DNA from: Bacteroidales bacterium
GTDB lineage: Bacteria > Bacteroidota > Bacteroidia > Bacteroidales > UBA932
Assembly: GCA_017478685.1 (NCBI GenBank)
Contig: JAFVDC010000176.1
Span: forward strand, 1 to 7,622
Reading direction: 5' to 3'
DNA: 7,622 nucleotides
Made by a program: the position numbers and the translations under genes. The notes below the pieces were generated by a model. That model was not told the DNA's origin, did no database searches, and saw nothing but the letters and a program-made list of their open reading frames with translations. Below, one piece after another: positions 1-6,689 of the stretch. Position 1 is the stretch's first letter, and every line of letters begins with the position of its first letter.

Positions 1-1409
1 ACGGCCTGGTGGTACATCCAGCCCTTCTGGTCGAGCTCCTTGTAGTTGTCGGTGTTGGTGTAGAACTTCGGCCACACGGAAATCATGAACCGGCCATTCA
101 TTGCATGCACGGAGTCCAGCATGGCCTCGGGGGCCGGATAGCGGGTGCTGTCAAACTCATGGCTTCCCCACTGGTCGTCTTCCCAGTACTGCCAGTCCTG
201 GACAATATTGTCTACGGGAATGTGGCGGCGACGAAGTTCCCGGAGAGCCTCCACAAGTTCATCTTGAGTGGAATAGCGCTCACGGCTCTGCCAAAAACCA
301 AGGGCCCACTGGGGAATCACGGACGCCTTTCCGGTGAGGCTGCGGTAAGCCTTTATGACATCGTCCATGGAATCCCCTGCCATGACGTAGTAGTCGGCAA
401 AAGGTTCGGCCTCGCTCCAGAATGTAAGGCGGTCTTCAACGGCTCCTGCCGGAAGGGCCCTGAGGCCTATGTAGGATACGTCTCCGTCCGGTTCCCATTC
501 AATCTTGACGGGCGTGGGGACATCCTTTTCCAGATGGACGGTGAATTTGTAACTGTTGGGGTTCCAGGCCGGACGCCAGCGGCGGCTCATGACTTCCTCG
601 CCGCCGATTTCCGTCCTTTGGAAGCCGGCGTAATACTGGATAAAGTGGTAGTCTCCGCTCTCGGGCGCAGTGATGGTACCTTCGTATGTTACGGTGGCTC
701 CGTTAAGGGGAACCTGAGGGAGGTTCTTTATGGCCCACTCGTTCTCATAGTAAAGGCTGTCCTCCTTCTGGACAAGTTCGGCTCCGTCCTTAGTGCGATA
801 TGTCCCTTTAAGGTCCAGGCCGAACACCTCTCCAAGCTGCCTGTACGGCTGGTCCGTGCCCCATCTGCTATGGGAATAGGCGTCAAAGAGAATGCCGTAT
901 CCTTTGTTGGAGACCACCATGGGAACGCTCACCTTGGTGTTGTACTGGTAGAGCTCTTCCGGAAGGCCGCGGTGGTCAAGTTCGCCGGCCTGGTGCTGTC
1001 CAAGGCCGTAGTAAGACTCCCCGGCGGCGCTTTCATAACTTACCGTAGTGCTCCAAAGCCCGCTTTCCGGGGCCTTGGCAAATGCGGTACGGCCGCCTGT
1101 GAGGATTGGCGTTCCATCGGCCTTGAAAAAACTAATTGTGCTGTCTTTGAGAGACACTTTGAGGGCCGAAGTTGTGAGGGTGCTGCCGTCAAACTTATAG
1201 TCCGTGCAGCCGTCCTGAGGAAGCACCACAAGGCTTTCCCTGCCTCTGAACTCCCCTGCGGGGACGGCGCTAACGCGGATAATTTCAGGGCTCACCACTT
1301 CAAGACGGAGCTTGTAGCCATTGAAGGGAACGGTGAAACTGTTTTTCTTGCCGCAGGAAATTACGGCAAGAAGGACAAGGGCAAGACAGGCGTTTTTCTT
1401 AACTTTCAT
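1..1409 (-). CDS. GH31 family glycosidase lipoprotein with PA14 insert, possible alpha-xylosidase (3' end beyond window)
   Basis: The minus strand reads open from ATG at 1409 to the left edge, giving 469 codons with no stop, so the C-terminal half is missing. Residues 1-19 form a lipoprotein signal peptide with lipobox VISC (Cys19), followed by basic GKK. Residues ~25-195 resemble the GH31 N-terminal beta-sandwich (YYGLGQHQ ~133-140, YGILFDAYSHSRWG ~171-184). Residues ~200-315 look like a PA14 domain inserted in it (YEGTITAPESGDYHF). The catalytic barrel starts near 360, with IPQWALGFWQS and VDNIVQDWQYW (~399-409) and SVWPKFY (~444-450), typical of GH31. The nucleophile Asp and acid/base Asp lie outside the window. 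PA14-containing GH31 enzymes known to me are alpha-xylosidases acting on xyloglucan oligosaccharides, but the neighbours here point to mannan, so the substrate is uncertain; alpha-galactosidase or alpha-glucosidase activity is possible. The start lies only 2 bp after the esterase stop, implying co-transcription. The basic residues after Cys19 suggest the periplasmic side (inference). Confidence 0.88.
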   Translation of the reverse strand, partial: MKVKKNACLALVLLAVISCGKKNSFTVPFNGYKLRLEVVSPEIIRVSAVPAGEFRGRESLVVLPQDGCTDYKFDGSTLTTSALKVSLKDSTISFFKADGTPILTGGRTAFAKAPESGLWSTTVSYESAAGESYYGLGQHQAGELDHRGLPEELYQYNTKVSVPMVVSNKGYGILFDAYSHSRWGTDQPYRQLGEVFGLDLKGTYRTKDGAELVQKEDSLYYENEWAIKNLPQVPLNGATVTYEGTITAPESGDYHFIQYYAGFQRTEIGGEEVMSRRWRPAWNPNSYKFTVHLEKDVPTPVKIEWEPDGDVSYIGLRALPAGAVEDRLTFWSEAEPFADYYVMAGDSMDDVIKAYRSLTGKASVIPQWALGFWQSRERYSTQDELVEALRELRRRHIPVDNIVQDWQYWEDDQWGSHEFDSTRYPAPEAMLDSVHAMNGRFMISVWPKFYTNTDNYKELDQKGWMYHQA

Positions 1410-1411
1410 AA

Positions 1412-2869
1412 TCAATATTCCCAGTCGTCTGAACGGAAAGGAGGCACGGGGATGCCGCTGCTCTTTGCAAGGTTTGCACCCATCCAGTTACGGAAGCCGT
1501 AGCGTACGGCGACGGGTTTCTTCACCTCCGGGCAGCGTACTATTATGGTCTCCCCGTCCCAGTCTATTTCGGCCTTGGCAAGGTGGAATTCACGGTCTTC
1601 TCCGGCAAGTTCAAAGCCAACCACCTCACGGGAAGAAATGGAACCGAGATTGCTCCAGATATTGGTGAGCCACACTTTTACGGTTCCGTCTTCCTCCAGA
1701 GCCAGGTCTTTAAGGCGGGCCGGTTCAATGGAAATGCCGGTAGGGATTCCGTACACGTTCTGAAGGGCGGTAAGTTCCATCATGTCGGCCACCTCCTTCT
1801 TCTGGGAGGGATGTACGGTGACTGCGTTGCCAATTGTTTCCGTGCAAACATACCATGCATTGGAAGTCATTGAGGCCATTCTCATCTGGGCCTCCACAAA
1901 GTGAGGGCGCCAGCGGCCGTTTGCGTCTCCGTGATGGTAAGGTGCCAGAAGGGCATAGATGAAAGGCATGTCGCCGCGGCCCCAGGAGTCTCTCCAGAGC
2001 TGCAGCATGGAAGCCTGAAGCTTGTCGTAGCATCCCGGCTGATCCATGTTGGAGCAGCCCTGATACCACAGGAAGCCCTTGGCGGCATAACCAACAATGG
2101 GAAGTACGCGGCCGTTCCAGATAAGTTCCGGAGTCTCCGGCCAGCGGTCTTCCTGCTCTTTTATGGAATAGATTTCGTCCAGTTCTTTCTGCGTAAGACC
2201 GGCACGGTTAATGGCCTCGCGGGTCATCCAGGGCTCAATTCGGCTGCCGCCCCAGGCGTTTACTATAATGCCTACGGGTATTCCCAGATTCTTTGCAAGC
2301 CTCTTGGCAAAGAAATATCCCACGGCCGAAGTACGGGACACAACGTCTCCGGTAGAGTAAGTCCACTTTGCATCCACATCCTTTTGTGGCTCAGTGCACT
2401 TTGGAGCCCTGATGTCGAACACGCGGATTTGCCTTGCGGTTTCGGAGGCATCCAGAATGGCCTCGGTGCCGCCTTCCACTTCCTGGAAGCCGAATCCGCT
2501 TATGGGCATCTCCATGTTGGACTGGCCGGAGCAAATCCAGACTTCACCGAACACCACGTCTACAAGCTCTATCATCTCTTTCCCGGACTTCACCACCAGG
2601 CTTTGGGAGCGGCCATCGGCCTTGAAAGTCTGTAAATACACGCGCCAGGTGCCGTCTTCATTAACCGTAACTGCCATCGGCTTCTTGAGCCAGGATGTAA
2701 AAACCTGCACCTTATTGCCGGGTTCTCCCCATCCCCATACGGGTACGGTGGTTTCCTGCTGCAGAACTGCGTGATCTGAGAAAATATGCGCAATCTGAAG
2801 CGGCTGTGCATTCAAAGCCGCACTCAAAAGCAGGAGCAGTGTTACAAGGTGTGGACGTAAATTACTCAT
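1412..2869 (-). CDS. Secreted SASA-family carbohydrate esterase (sialate O-acetylesterase-like), atypical active-site blocks
   Basis: This 485-residue protein probably removes O-acetyl groups from hemicellulose oligosaccharides. I chose ATG at 2869: a signal peptide starts there (LLLLLSAALNAQ, likely cut after Ala21), while the longer reading from GTG at 2911 would begin inside a hairpin and precede the signal peptide. Residues ~25-105 form the N-terminal beta-domain (FSDHAVLQQETTVPVWGWGEPG). The SGNH-type block GQSNME puts the likely nucleophile at Ser117. Later blocks are NAWGGSRIEPW (~204-214), WYQGCSNM (~268-275) and VHPSQKKEV (~352-360, candidate His353). Two positions are odd: WYQGE is usual where WYQGC (Cys272) appears, and DxHP is usual where TVHP (Thr351) appears, so the expected catalytic Asp is missing from its normal place. 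The family call is firm; activity and true substrate (acetylated mannan, or another acetylated glycan) are inference. The gene sits between the phosphorylase (71 bp gap with hairpin) and GH31 (2 bp gap). Confidence 0.85.
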   Translation of the reverse strand: MSNLRPHLVTLLLLLSAALNAQPLQIAHIFSDHAVLQQETTVPVWGWGEPGNKVQVFTSWLKKPMAVTVNEDGTWRVYLQTFKADGRSQSLVVKSGKEMIELVDVVFGEVWICSGQSNMEMPISGFGFQEVEGGTEAILDASETARQIRVFDIRAPKCTEPQKDVDAKWTYSTGDVVSRTSAVGYFFAKRLAKNLGIPVGIIVNAWGGSRIEPWMTREAINRAGLTQKELDEIYSIKEQEDRWPETPELIWNGRVLPIVGYAAKGFLWYQGCSNMDQPGCYDKLQASMLQLWRDSWGRGDMPFIYALLAPYHHGDANGRWRPHFVEAQMRMASMTSNAWYVCTETIGNAVTVHPSQKKEVADMMELTALQNVYGIPTGISIEPARLKDLALEEDGTVKVWLTNIWSNLGSISSREVVGFELAGEDREFHLAKAEIDWDGETIIVRCPEVKKPVAVRYGFRNWMGANLAKSSGIPVPPFRSDDWEY

Positions 2870-2891
2870 TGTTAATTCTTTATGCATTTTA

Positions 2892-2913
2892 GGGTGCCGA
2901 AAAACGAGCACCC
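2892..2913 (-). other. Intergenic inverted repeat (hairpin) upstream of the esterase gene
   Basis: Arms GGGTGC (2892-2897) and GCACCC (2908-2913) are perfect complements. A further CG/CG pair (2898-2899 with 2905-2906) is possible if A2907 bulges, closing a five-base A (minus strand: U) loop. It lies in the 71-bp gap between the phosphorylase stop and the esterase start, the longest gap in the window. On the minus strand the 3' arm is followed by TAAAATGC, not a T-run, so it is not a standard terminator for this operon. It may be an mRNA processing or stability element, or a weak attenuator. In the plus direction the 3' arm is followed by TCTTTTAG, but no plus-strand gene precedes it. Confidence 0.5.
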
Positions 2914-2940
2914 TCTTTTAGTTAATTCACTTATACTCAA

Positions 2941-4107
2941 TCACTTGCCTCCACGGCCTTCATTGGCGTCAATGAGCCGGTTGATGGTCTCCACGGAAAG
3001 TCCTGTCCGGAAGCCGTCCGCGGGAGTGTTCATGCAGTAGTCCACAAGGCGATCAATGGTGGATGTAGCTACGTGCATACGGGTATCGGAGGAGGCGTAG
3101 TAGATGAATACGCGGCCGTCGGGGTCTGCAATCCAGCCGTTACTGAACAGCACGTTCATCACGTCTCCGATGTACTCCCAGCCCTCAGGGACCATGAAGA
3201 AGCCGCCGGGCTCCGCAATCACGCGTGAAGGATCGTCAAGGGCGGTCATGTACATGTAAAGGACATAGCGCAGGCCGCTTGCACAGCCGCGTACACCGTG
3301 GGCAAGGTGCAGCCAGCCCTTAGGGGTTTTGATGGGATGCGGGCCTTCGCCGTTTTTCACTTCCTTTATGGTGTGGTAGTGACGGAGGTTGATTATCTTC
3401 TCCTCCTTTATCACGGCGCCGTCCATGGTGTCTACAAGGGCCCAGCCAATGCCGCCGCCGCTTCCGGCGTCAATGAAACCGTCCTGGGGGCGGGTGTAGA
3501 GGGCATACTTGCCGTTCACGAATTCCGGATGAAGCACAACGTTGCGCTGCTGGCTGGTTGACTGGATATCAGGGAGCCTTTCCCAGTTCACAAGGTCCTT
3601 GGTGCGGGCCACACCTGCTGCTGCGGTTGCGGCAGAGAGGTCCCCTTCGGCCGAATGGTCCTTGCGCTCTACGCAGAAGATGCCGTAAATCCAGCCGTCC
3701 TCATGGGCGGTGAGGCGCATGTCATATACGTTGGTGGCGGGCTCTCCCCACTCCGGCATGGTTATGGGACGAGGCCAGAACTTGAAATTGTCTACTCCGT
3801 TAGGGCTTTCGGCCACGGCGAAAAAGCTCTTGCGGTCGTTGCCTTCCACGCGAACTACCAGAACGTATTTCCCGTTCCATTTTATGGCGCCTGAATTCAG
3901 CGTGGCGTGCACGCCGATGCGTTCCATAAGATACGGATTACGCACGGGGTCAAGGTCATAGCGCCACTCAAGGGGTGCGTGATCGGACGTGATGATGGGA
4001 TTTTCCCAGCGCTCATATATGCCATTGCCCTCGATGGGAGAGTTGGGCTTTTCAATCAGCGTTTTGTGATTTGCCTTAAGCCAGGCCAGCCTCTTTTCAA
4101 AGTTCAT
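2941..4107 (-). CDS. 4-O-beta-D-mannosyl-D-glucose phosphorylase, GH130 subfamily 1
   Basis: This 388-residue cytosolic enzyme (no signal peptide) phosphorolyses beta-1,4-mannosyl-glucose to mannose 1-phosphate and glucose (EC 2.4.1.281). It closely resembles, from memory, the B. fragilis enzyme along its whole length. Shared stretches include WRYDLDPVRNPYLMERIG (~48-65), NSGAIKWNGKY (~71-81), SFFAVAESPNG (~94-104), NVYDMRLTAHEDGWIYGIFC (~126-145), QQRNVVLHPEF (~186-196), YTRPQDGFIDAGSGGGIGWAL (~204-224), NGEGPHPIKTPKGWLHLAHGVR (~252-273) and YYASSDTRMHVATSTI (~336-351). The predicted proton-donor Asp is Asp129 in NVYDMR. Length matches the family. In the known pathway, a 2-epimerase first turns mannobiose into mannosyl-glucose; no such gene is in this window. 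Start ATG at 4107 follows the GH26 stop by 14 bp, without a clear Shine-Dalgarno sequence, as is common in Bacteroidota. Presence of this gene is the strongest evidence that the operon handles beta-1,4-mannan. Confidence 0.95.
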   Translation of the reverse strand: MNFEKRLAWLKANHKTLIEKPNSPIEGNGIYERWENPIITSDHAPLEWRYDLDPVRNPYLMERIGVHATLNSGAIKWNGKYVLVVRVEGNDRKSFFAVAESPNGVDNFKFWPRPITMPEWGEPATNVYDMRLTAHEDGWIYGIFCVERKDHSAEGDLSAATAAAGVARTKDLVNWERLPDIQSTSQQRNVVLHPEFVNGKYALYTRPQDGFIDAGSGGGIGWALVDTMDGAVIKEEKIINLRHYHTIKEVKNGEGPHPIKTPKGWLHLAHGVRGCASGLRYVLYMYMTALDDPSRVIAEPGGFFMVPEGWEYIGDVMNVLFSNGWIADPDGRVFIYYASSDTRMHVATSTIDRLVDYCMNTPADGFRTGLSVETINRLIDANEGRGGK

Positions 4108-4121
4108 ATCAAGATGCGAAT

Positions 4122-5207
4122 TTAGTCAAGAAACAGGATGTTGTCAAGTTCAGAGAAGGCTTTCATGTCATTCTCATACTCAAAGCCCTTCCAGGCGGCG
4201 TAGAAATGCTCCGGTTTGTCGTGGGCGTTACGCCAGATGAGAAGGTAGCTGATGGGGTACTCCCTCACGGCAGGCTCAAGGATCTCTGTCCACCAGGTGG
4301 GGTACTTTATGCCTTCGTAGCCGGTTTCGGAGAGGCACATGAGTTTGTTGTGCTCATAGGAAAGGGCGGTGAGGAAGTTCATGATGCGCCTGAGGTCGTC
4401 CTTGAAGAAGGAAACTCCGTCCTCTCTCCAGGTGGAAGTGTAGGTGTCTACGCCAAGGATGTCCACAAATTCGTCTCCGGGGTACCTGCTCATGTATTCT
4501 TCGGGCTTCACGTCTCCGTTTGGAGAGTAGCACCAGAGGATGTTTGTGAGGCCGCGGTCCTTGGTGAAATAGAGCCAGGTAAGGCGGAAAAGTTCCTGAT
4601 ACTCCTGAGGGGTGCAGAGCTTTCCTCCCCACCAGAACCAGCTTCCGATGTTCTCATGCCAGGGGCGGAAGATGACGGGAACATCCGGGCCGATGGACTC
4701 TATGAAATCAGCGGCACGCTGTAGCCAGAGGCGGAAATCGGCCTCCTTCTCCCCGCCCTTCAGGATGGATTTCACCACCTGGTCCGACGAAATGTCCCAG
4801 GCGTCCCCGCCTGTGAGGGGATTGCGCGGATGCCAGGAGAAGGTAACTATGCCTCCCCTTTCAATGTGCTTCAGGAAAGCCCTGCGCATGAGGTCGAAGG
4901 GAATGCCGTCCAGGTTTTTTTCGGCCCCAAGCTCTATGCCGCCAAGGTCACTTCCAAGGAGCATGGGATATTTTCCCGTCACATCTTTTACGTCCGAGCG
5001 CTCCAGGGGGTCGTTCTCATAGTCTGTCACCACCCAGTTGTGGCCGTAGAAAAGGTCGTCCTGGTGGCCGTAGGCTATCTTGCCTTCTTCGGCATAGGTG
5101 AAAAGCCTGTGCACAAGCTCATCCTTGGGTGTTTCCATGGGTTTTTTGTCTCTGGGACCGCAGGCCGAAAGGACACCGGCAAGCAGTATTAACATCCATT
5201 TTCTCAT
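4122..5207 (-). CDS. GH26 beta-mannanase lipoprotein, single-domain, probably periplasmic
   Basis: A 361-residue GH26 (beta/alpha)8 glycosidase predicted to hydrolyse beta-1,4-mannan chains or manno-oligosaccharides. The signal peptide ends in lipobox LSAC (Cys16), followed by GPRDKKP, which lacks the acidic export tract of surface lipoproteins, so a periplasm-facing location is inferred. The catalytic domain fills residues ~28-358: AYGHQDD (~45-51), GGIVTFSWHPRNP (~118-130), acid/base Glu185 in RPWHENIGSWFWWG (~181-194), ILWCYSPN (~223-230), and nucleophile Glu294 in LSETGYEG (~292-299). Architecture and context match the Bacteroides mannanase encoded next to mannosylglucose phosphorylase, a mannobiose-releasing GH26; mannobiose release here is inference. 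The ATG (5207-5205) overlaps the stop TGA of the upstream GH26 gene (ATGA), indicating translational coupling; a CAGGA stretch just upstream may act as ribosome binding site. Confidence 0.93.
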   Translation of the reverse strand: MRKWMLILLAGVLSACGPRDKKPMETPKDELVHRLFTYAEEGKIAYGHQDDLFYGHNWVVTDYENDPLERSDVKDVTGKYPMLLGSDLGGIELGAEKNLDGIPFDLMRRAFLKHIERGGIVTFSWHPRNPLTGGDAWDISSDQVVKSILKGGEKEADFRLWLQRAADFIESIGPDVPVIFRPWHENIGSWFWWGGKLCTPQEYQELFRLTWLYFTKDRGLTNILWCYSPNGDVKPEEYMSRYPGDEFVDILGVDTYTSTWREDGVSFFKDDLRRIMNFLTALSYEHNKLMCLSETGYEGIKYPTWWTEILEPAVREYPISYLLIWRNAHDKPEHFYAAWKGFEYENDMKAFSELDNILFLD

Positions 5208-6646
5208 ATTCCTGTATTTTCACGAGTTATCACATATTTACTGCTCATCAACTGCCTCCAATAAGCATTTGTATTGAGCTTGAATCCGCTGATATTTATA
5301 TTATCGTTCACAGCGGTAGGCCACACCATAAACCAGGACCAAGGATATCCCGCATTTATATTCTTTTCGGGAGAAGGGATATTGCCGCACTCGGAAACCG
5401 TAAGCATCTTAGTCCCTTCGGTAACAGCATCCAGGAAAGCATATTCCCTTCCCCGGAGACCATTATCATCTGCATACACGTCAAAACCGACAATATCCAC
5501 CTTGTCATTTCCGGGATACCACTGCTTTGCGGCCGAAAGGTAGCCGTCCGCCACATCCACGGTCCAAACCCAAAGAATATTATTCAGGCCATGATAATTC
5601 TGAAGACGATCCTGAAGCAGTGTCCAGAGCTGTTTGCAGGGCTCGGCACCGTACCGTCCCCACCAGAACCAGGCCCCGCCGGAGGCATCGTAGCGTGTAT
5701 AGTTTCCAGCCGCCTCATGGAGAGGGCGGAAGAGGATGGGGATATGTGCATCCTGCAACAGCTTCAGCGTCTGGGCCATCTTGTCTATATCTTTGAGGAT
5801 AAACTCGTGTTGCCATGTGTTTTCTTTCAGGGCCTCACGGATATCAAAGGTTGTATTCCCATTCCCACTGTTGGCGCCCGGCACATAGAAACCGTATCCA
5901 TCCGTACCGCCGCCCCTGTAAATATCTTCACTGTCCGGAACGTTCCAGTGCCACATATAGCACACTATACCGCCAGCCTTCCAATGCTCTTTCTGGGCCG
6001 ATATGTCAGTATAGTCACGCTGCCAACTCCAAGAAGGAGGAGTGGGAGAGAACGGCAGGAAGATAAAATCGTATCCGGCCAAGGCTGGATGACTTCCGGT
6101 AGCTTTGTACACAGCATCAACCACATCGTTGGTATGGGAGTGAGATGACTGGACTCCGGAAATAGTTTTTGTGCCGTACTGCCCAAGCAGGTATGAATAG
6201 AGTTTTTTCGCTTCTGCCGACGCTTTGGGATTCACGGGCTCGGCAGATATTTTGGATTTGTCTATTTCGGGACGTACCCACGCATCCTGATGAATTGTAA
6301 GCTGATTCCGGTATGCACCAGAAGAAAATGTCACGGTACATGAGCGTTCATCCCCGTCGTTGGGGGCAACTACCAGTTGGATTGGCATCAGGAAGGTTTT
6401 AGGATTATAAGTGGCATAATTAACCGTTACCCAATCCCTGTCAGGCGAAACCGAAGGTTTGACAGGGGACTTTATTGTAACTGAAAAGATGTCGCCTTCC
6501 GTCTTCGCCTCAAGGGGGCCTTCAATACTGAGCGTAATACCGCCAGGGGCCGCGGGCTCCTCCGACACAGGATCTTCAGTGGTACATGCCAACATTATAA
6601 TGGCTGGCAGAAAACAAAGATATAATCGGCCTTTCATAAGCATCAT
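5204..6646 (-). CDS. BACON-domain GH26 endo-beta-mannanase, probable surface lipoprotein
   Basis: 480 residues when read from ATG at 6646; ATG codons at 6643 and 6637 are also in frame, and MKGRLYLCFLP (start 6637) would give a more typical signal peptide. The lipobox is MLAC (Cys21, counting from 6646), followed by TTEDPVSEEP, an acidic stretch like the lipoprotein export signal of Bacteroidota surface proteins. Residues ~37-122 form a BACON domain (SVSPDRDWVTV, SCTVTFSSG, QLTIHQD), thought to hold the enzyme away from the cell or bind glycans. The GH26 domain covers ~135-475: GVQSSH, GGIVCYMWHWNVP (~225-237), acid/base Glu311 in FRPLHEAAG, GAWFWWGRYG (~324-333), ILWVWTVD, and nucleophile Glu419 in TVSECGN. 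It differs from the next gene by a longer insert after RPLHE and a long loop at ~235-275. Predicted role: cutting mannan polymer at the surface (inference). A strong hairpin lies just upstream. Confidence 0.92.
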   Translation of the reverse strand: MMLMKGRLYLCFLPAIIMLACTTEDPVSEEPAAPGGITLSIEGPLEAKTEGDIFSVTIKSPVKPSVSPDRDWVTVNYATYNPKTFLMPIQLVVAPNDGDERSCTVTFSSGAYRNQLTIHQDAWVRPEIDKSKISAEPVNPKASAEAKKLYSYLLGQYGTKTISGVQSSHSHTNDVVDAVYKATGSHPALAGYDFIFLPFSPTPPSWSWQRDYTDISAQKEHWKAGGIVCYMWHWNVPDSEDIYRGGGTDGYGFYVPGANSGNGNTTFDIREALKENTWQHEFILKDIDKMAQTLKLLQDAHIPILFRPLHEAAGNYTRYDASGGAWFWWGRYGAEPCKQLWTLLQDRLQNYHGLNNILWVWTVDVADGYLSAAKQWYPGNDKVDIVGFDVYADDNGLRGREYAFLDAVTEGTKMLTVSECGNIPSPEKNINAGYPWSWFMVWPTAVNDNINISGFKLNTNAYWRQLMSSKYVITRENTGI

Positions 6647-6651
6647 AATGG

Positions 6652-6683
6652 ATTCCGGAGGGAGGGTCAGCCCCCTCCGGAAT
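6652..6683 (-). other. Perfect 11-bp hairpin between the GH5 and BACON-GH26 genes
   Basis: Arms ATTCCGGAGGG (6652-6662) and CCCTCCGGAAT (6673-6683) are exact reverse complements around a 10-base loop. On the minus strand it starts 6 bases after the GH5 stop codon and ends 5 bases before the first possible GH26 start. It is not followed by a T-run, so an intrinsic terminator is unlikely. A second register is possible on the minus strand, because CCCTCC is repeated in the 3' half and the inner GGAGGG (6678-6673) could pair with CCCTCC at 6666-6661 instead. Likely roles are protecting the 3' end of the GH5 message, directing mRNA cleavage, or modulating initiation of the GH26 gene. The structure is seen directly; the role is inference. 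Confidence 0.65.
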
Positions 6684-6689
6684 AAACAA

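Noticed and set aside
9..1502. Long plus-strand open frame (497 codons)
   Set aside because: It lies opposite the GH31 gene and the end of the esterase gene, whose minus-strand translations show family motifs; the plus-strand product has no recognisable domain and reflects high-GC codon bias.
1901..2635. Plus-strand open frame of 244 codons
   Set aside because: It is antisense to the esterase gene and has no recognisable motifs.
2870..2911. 14-codon N-terminal extension of the esterase from GTG at 2911
   Set aside because: It would put 14 residues before a clear signal peptide and start inside the hairpin; ATG at 2869 is the better start.
2870..2940. Internal promoter for the esterase/GH31 pair
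   Set aside because: No convincing TAnnTTTG box with an upstream TTTG element was visible on the minus strand.
5129..6148. Plus-strand open frame of 339 codons
   Set aside because: It is antisense to the two GH26 genes, which have complete catalytic motifs; the plus-strand product resembles no known protein.
6652..6683. Intrinsic terminator for the GH5 gene
   Set aside because: The stem is strong, but the following minus-strand bases (CCATTATGATG) contain no T-run and are already the next gene's start.
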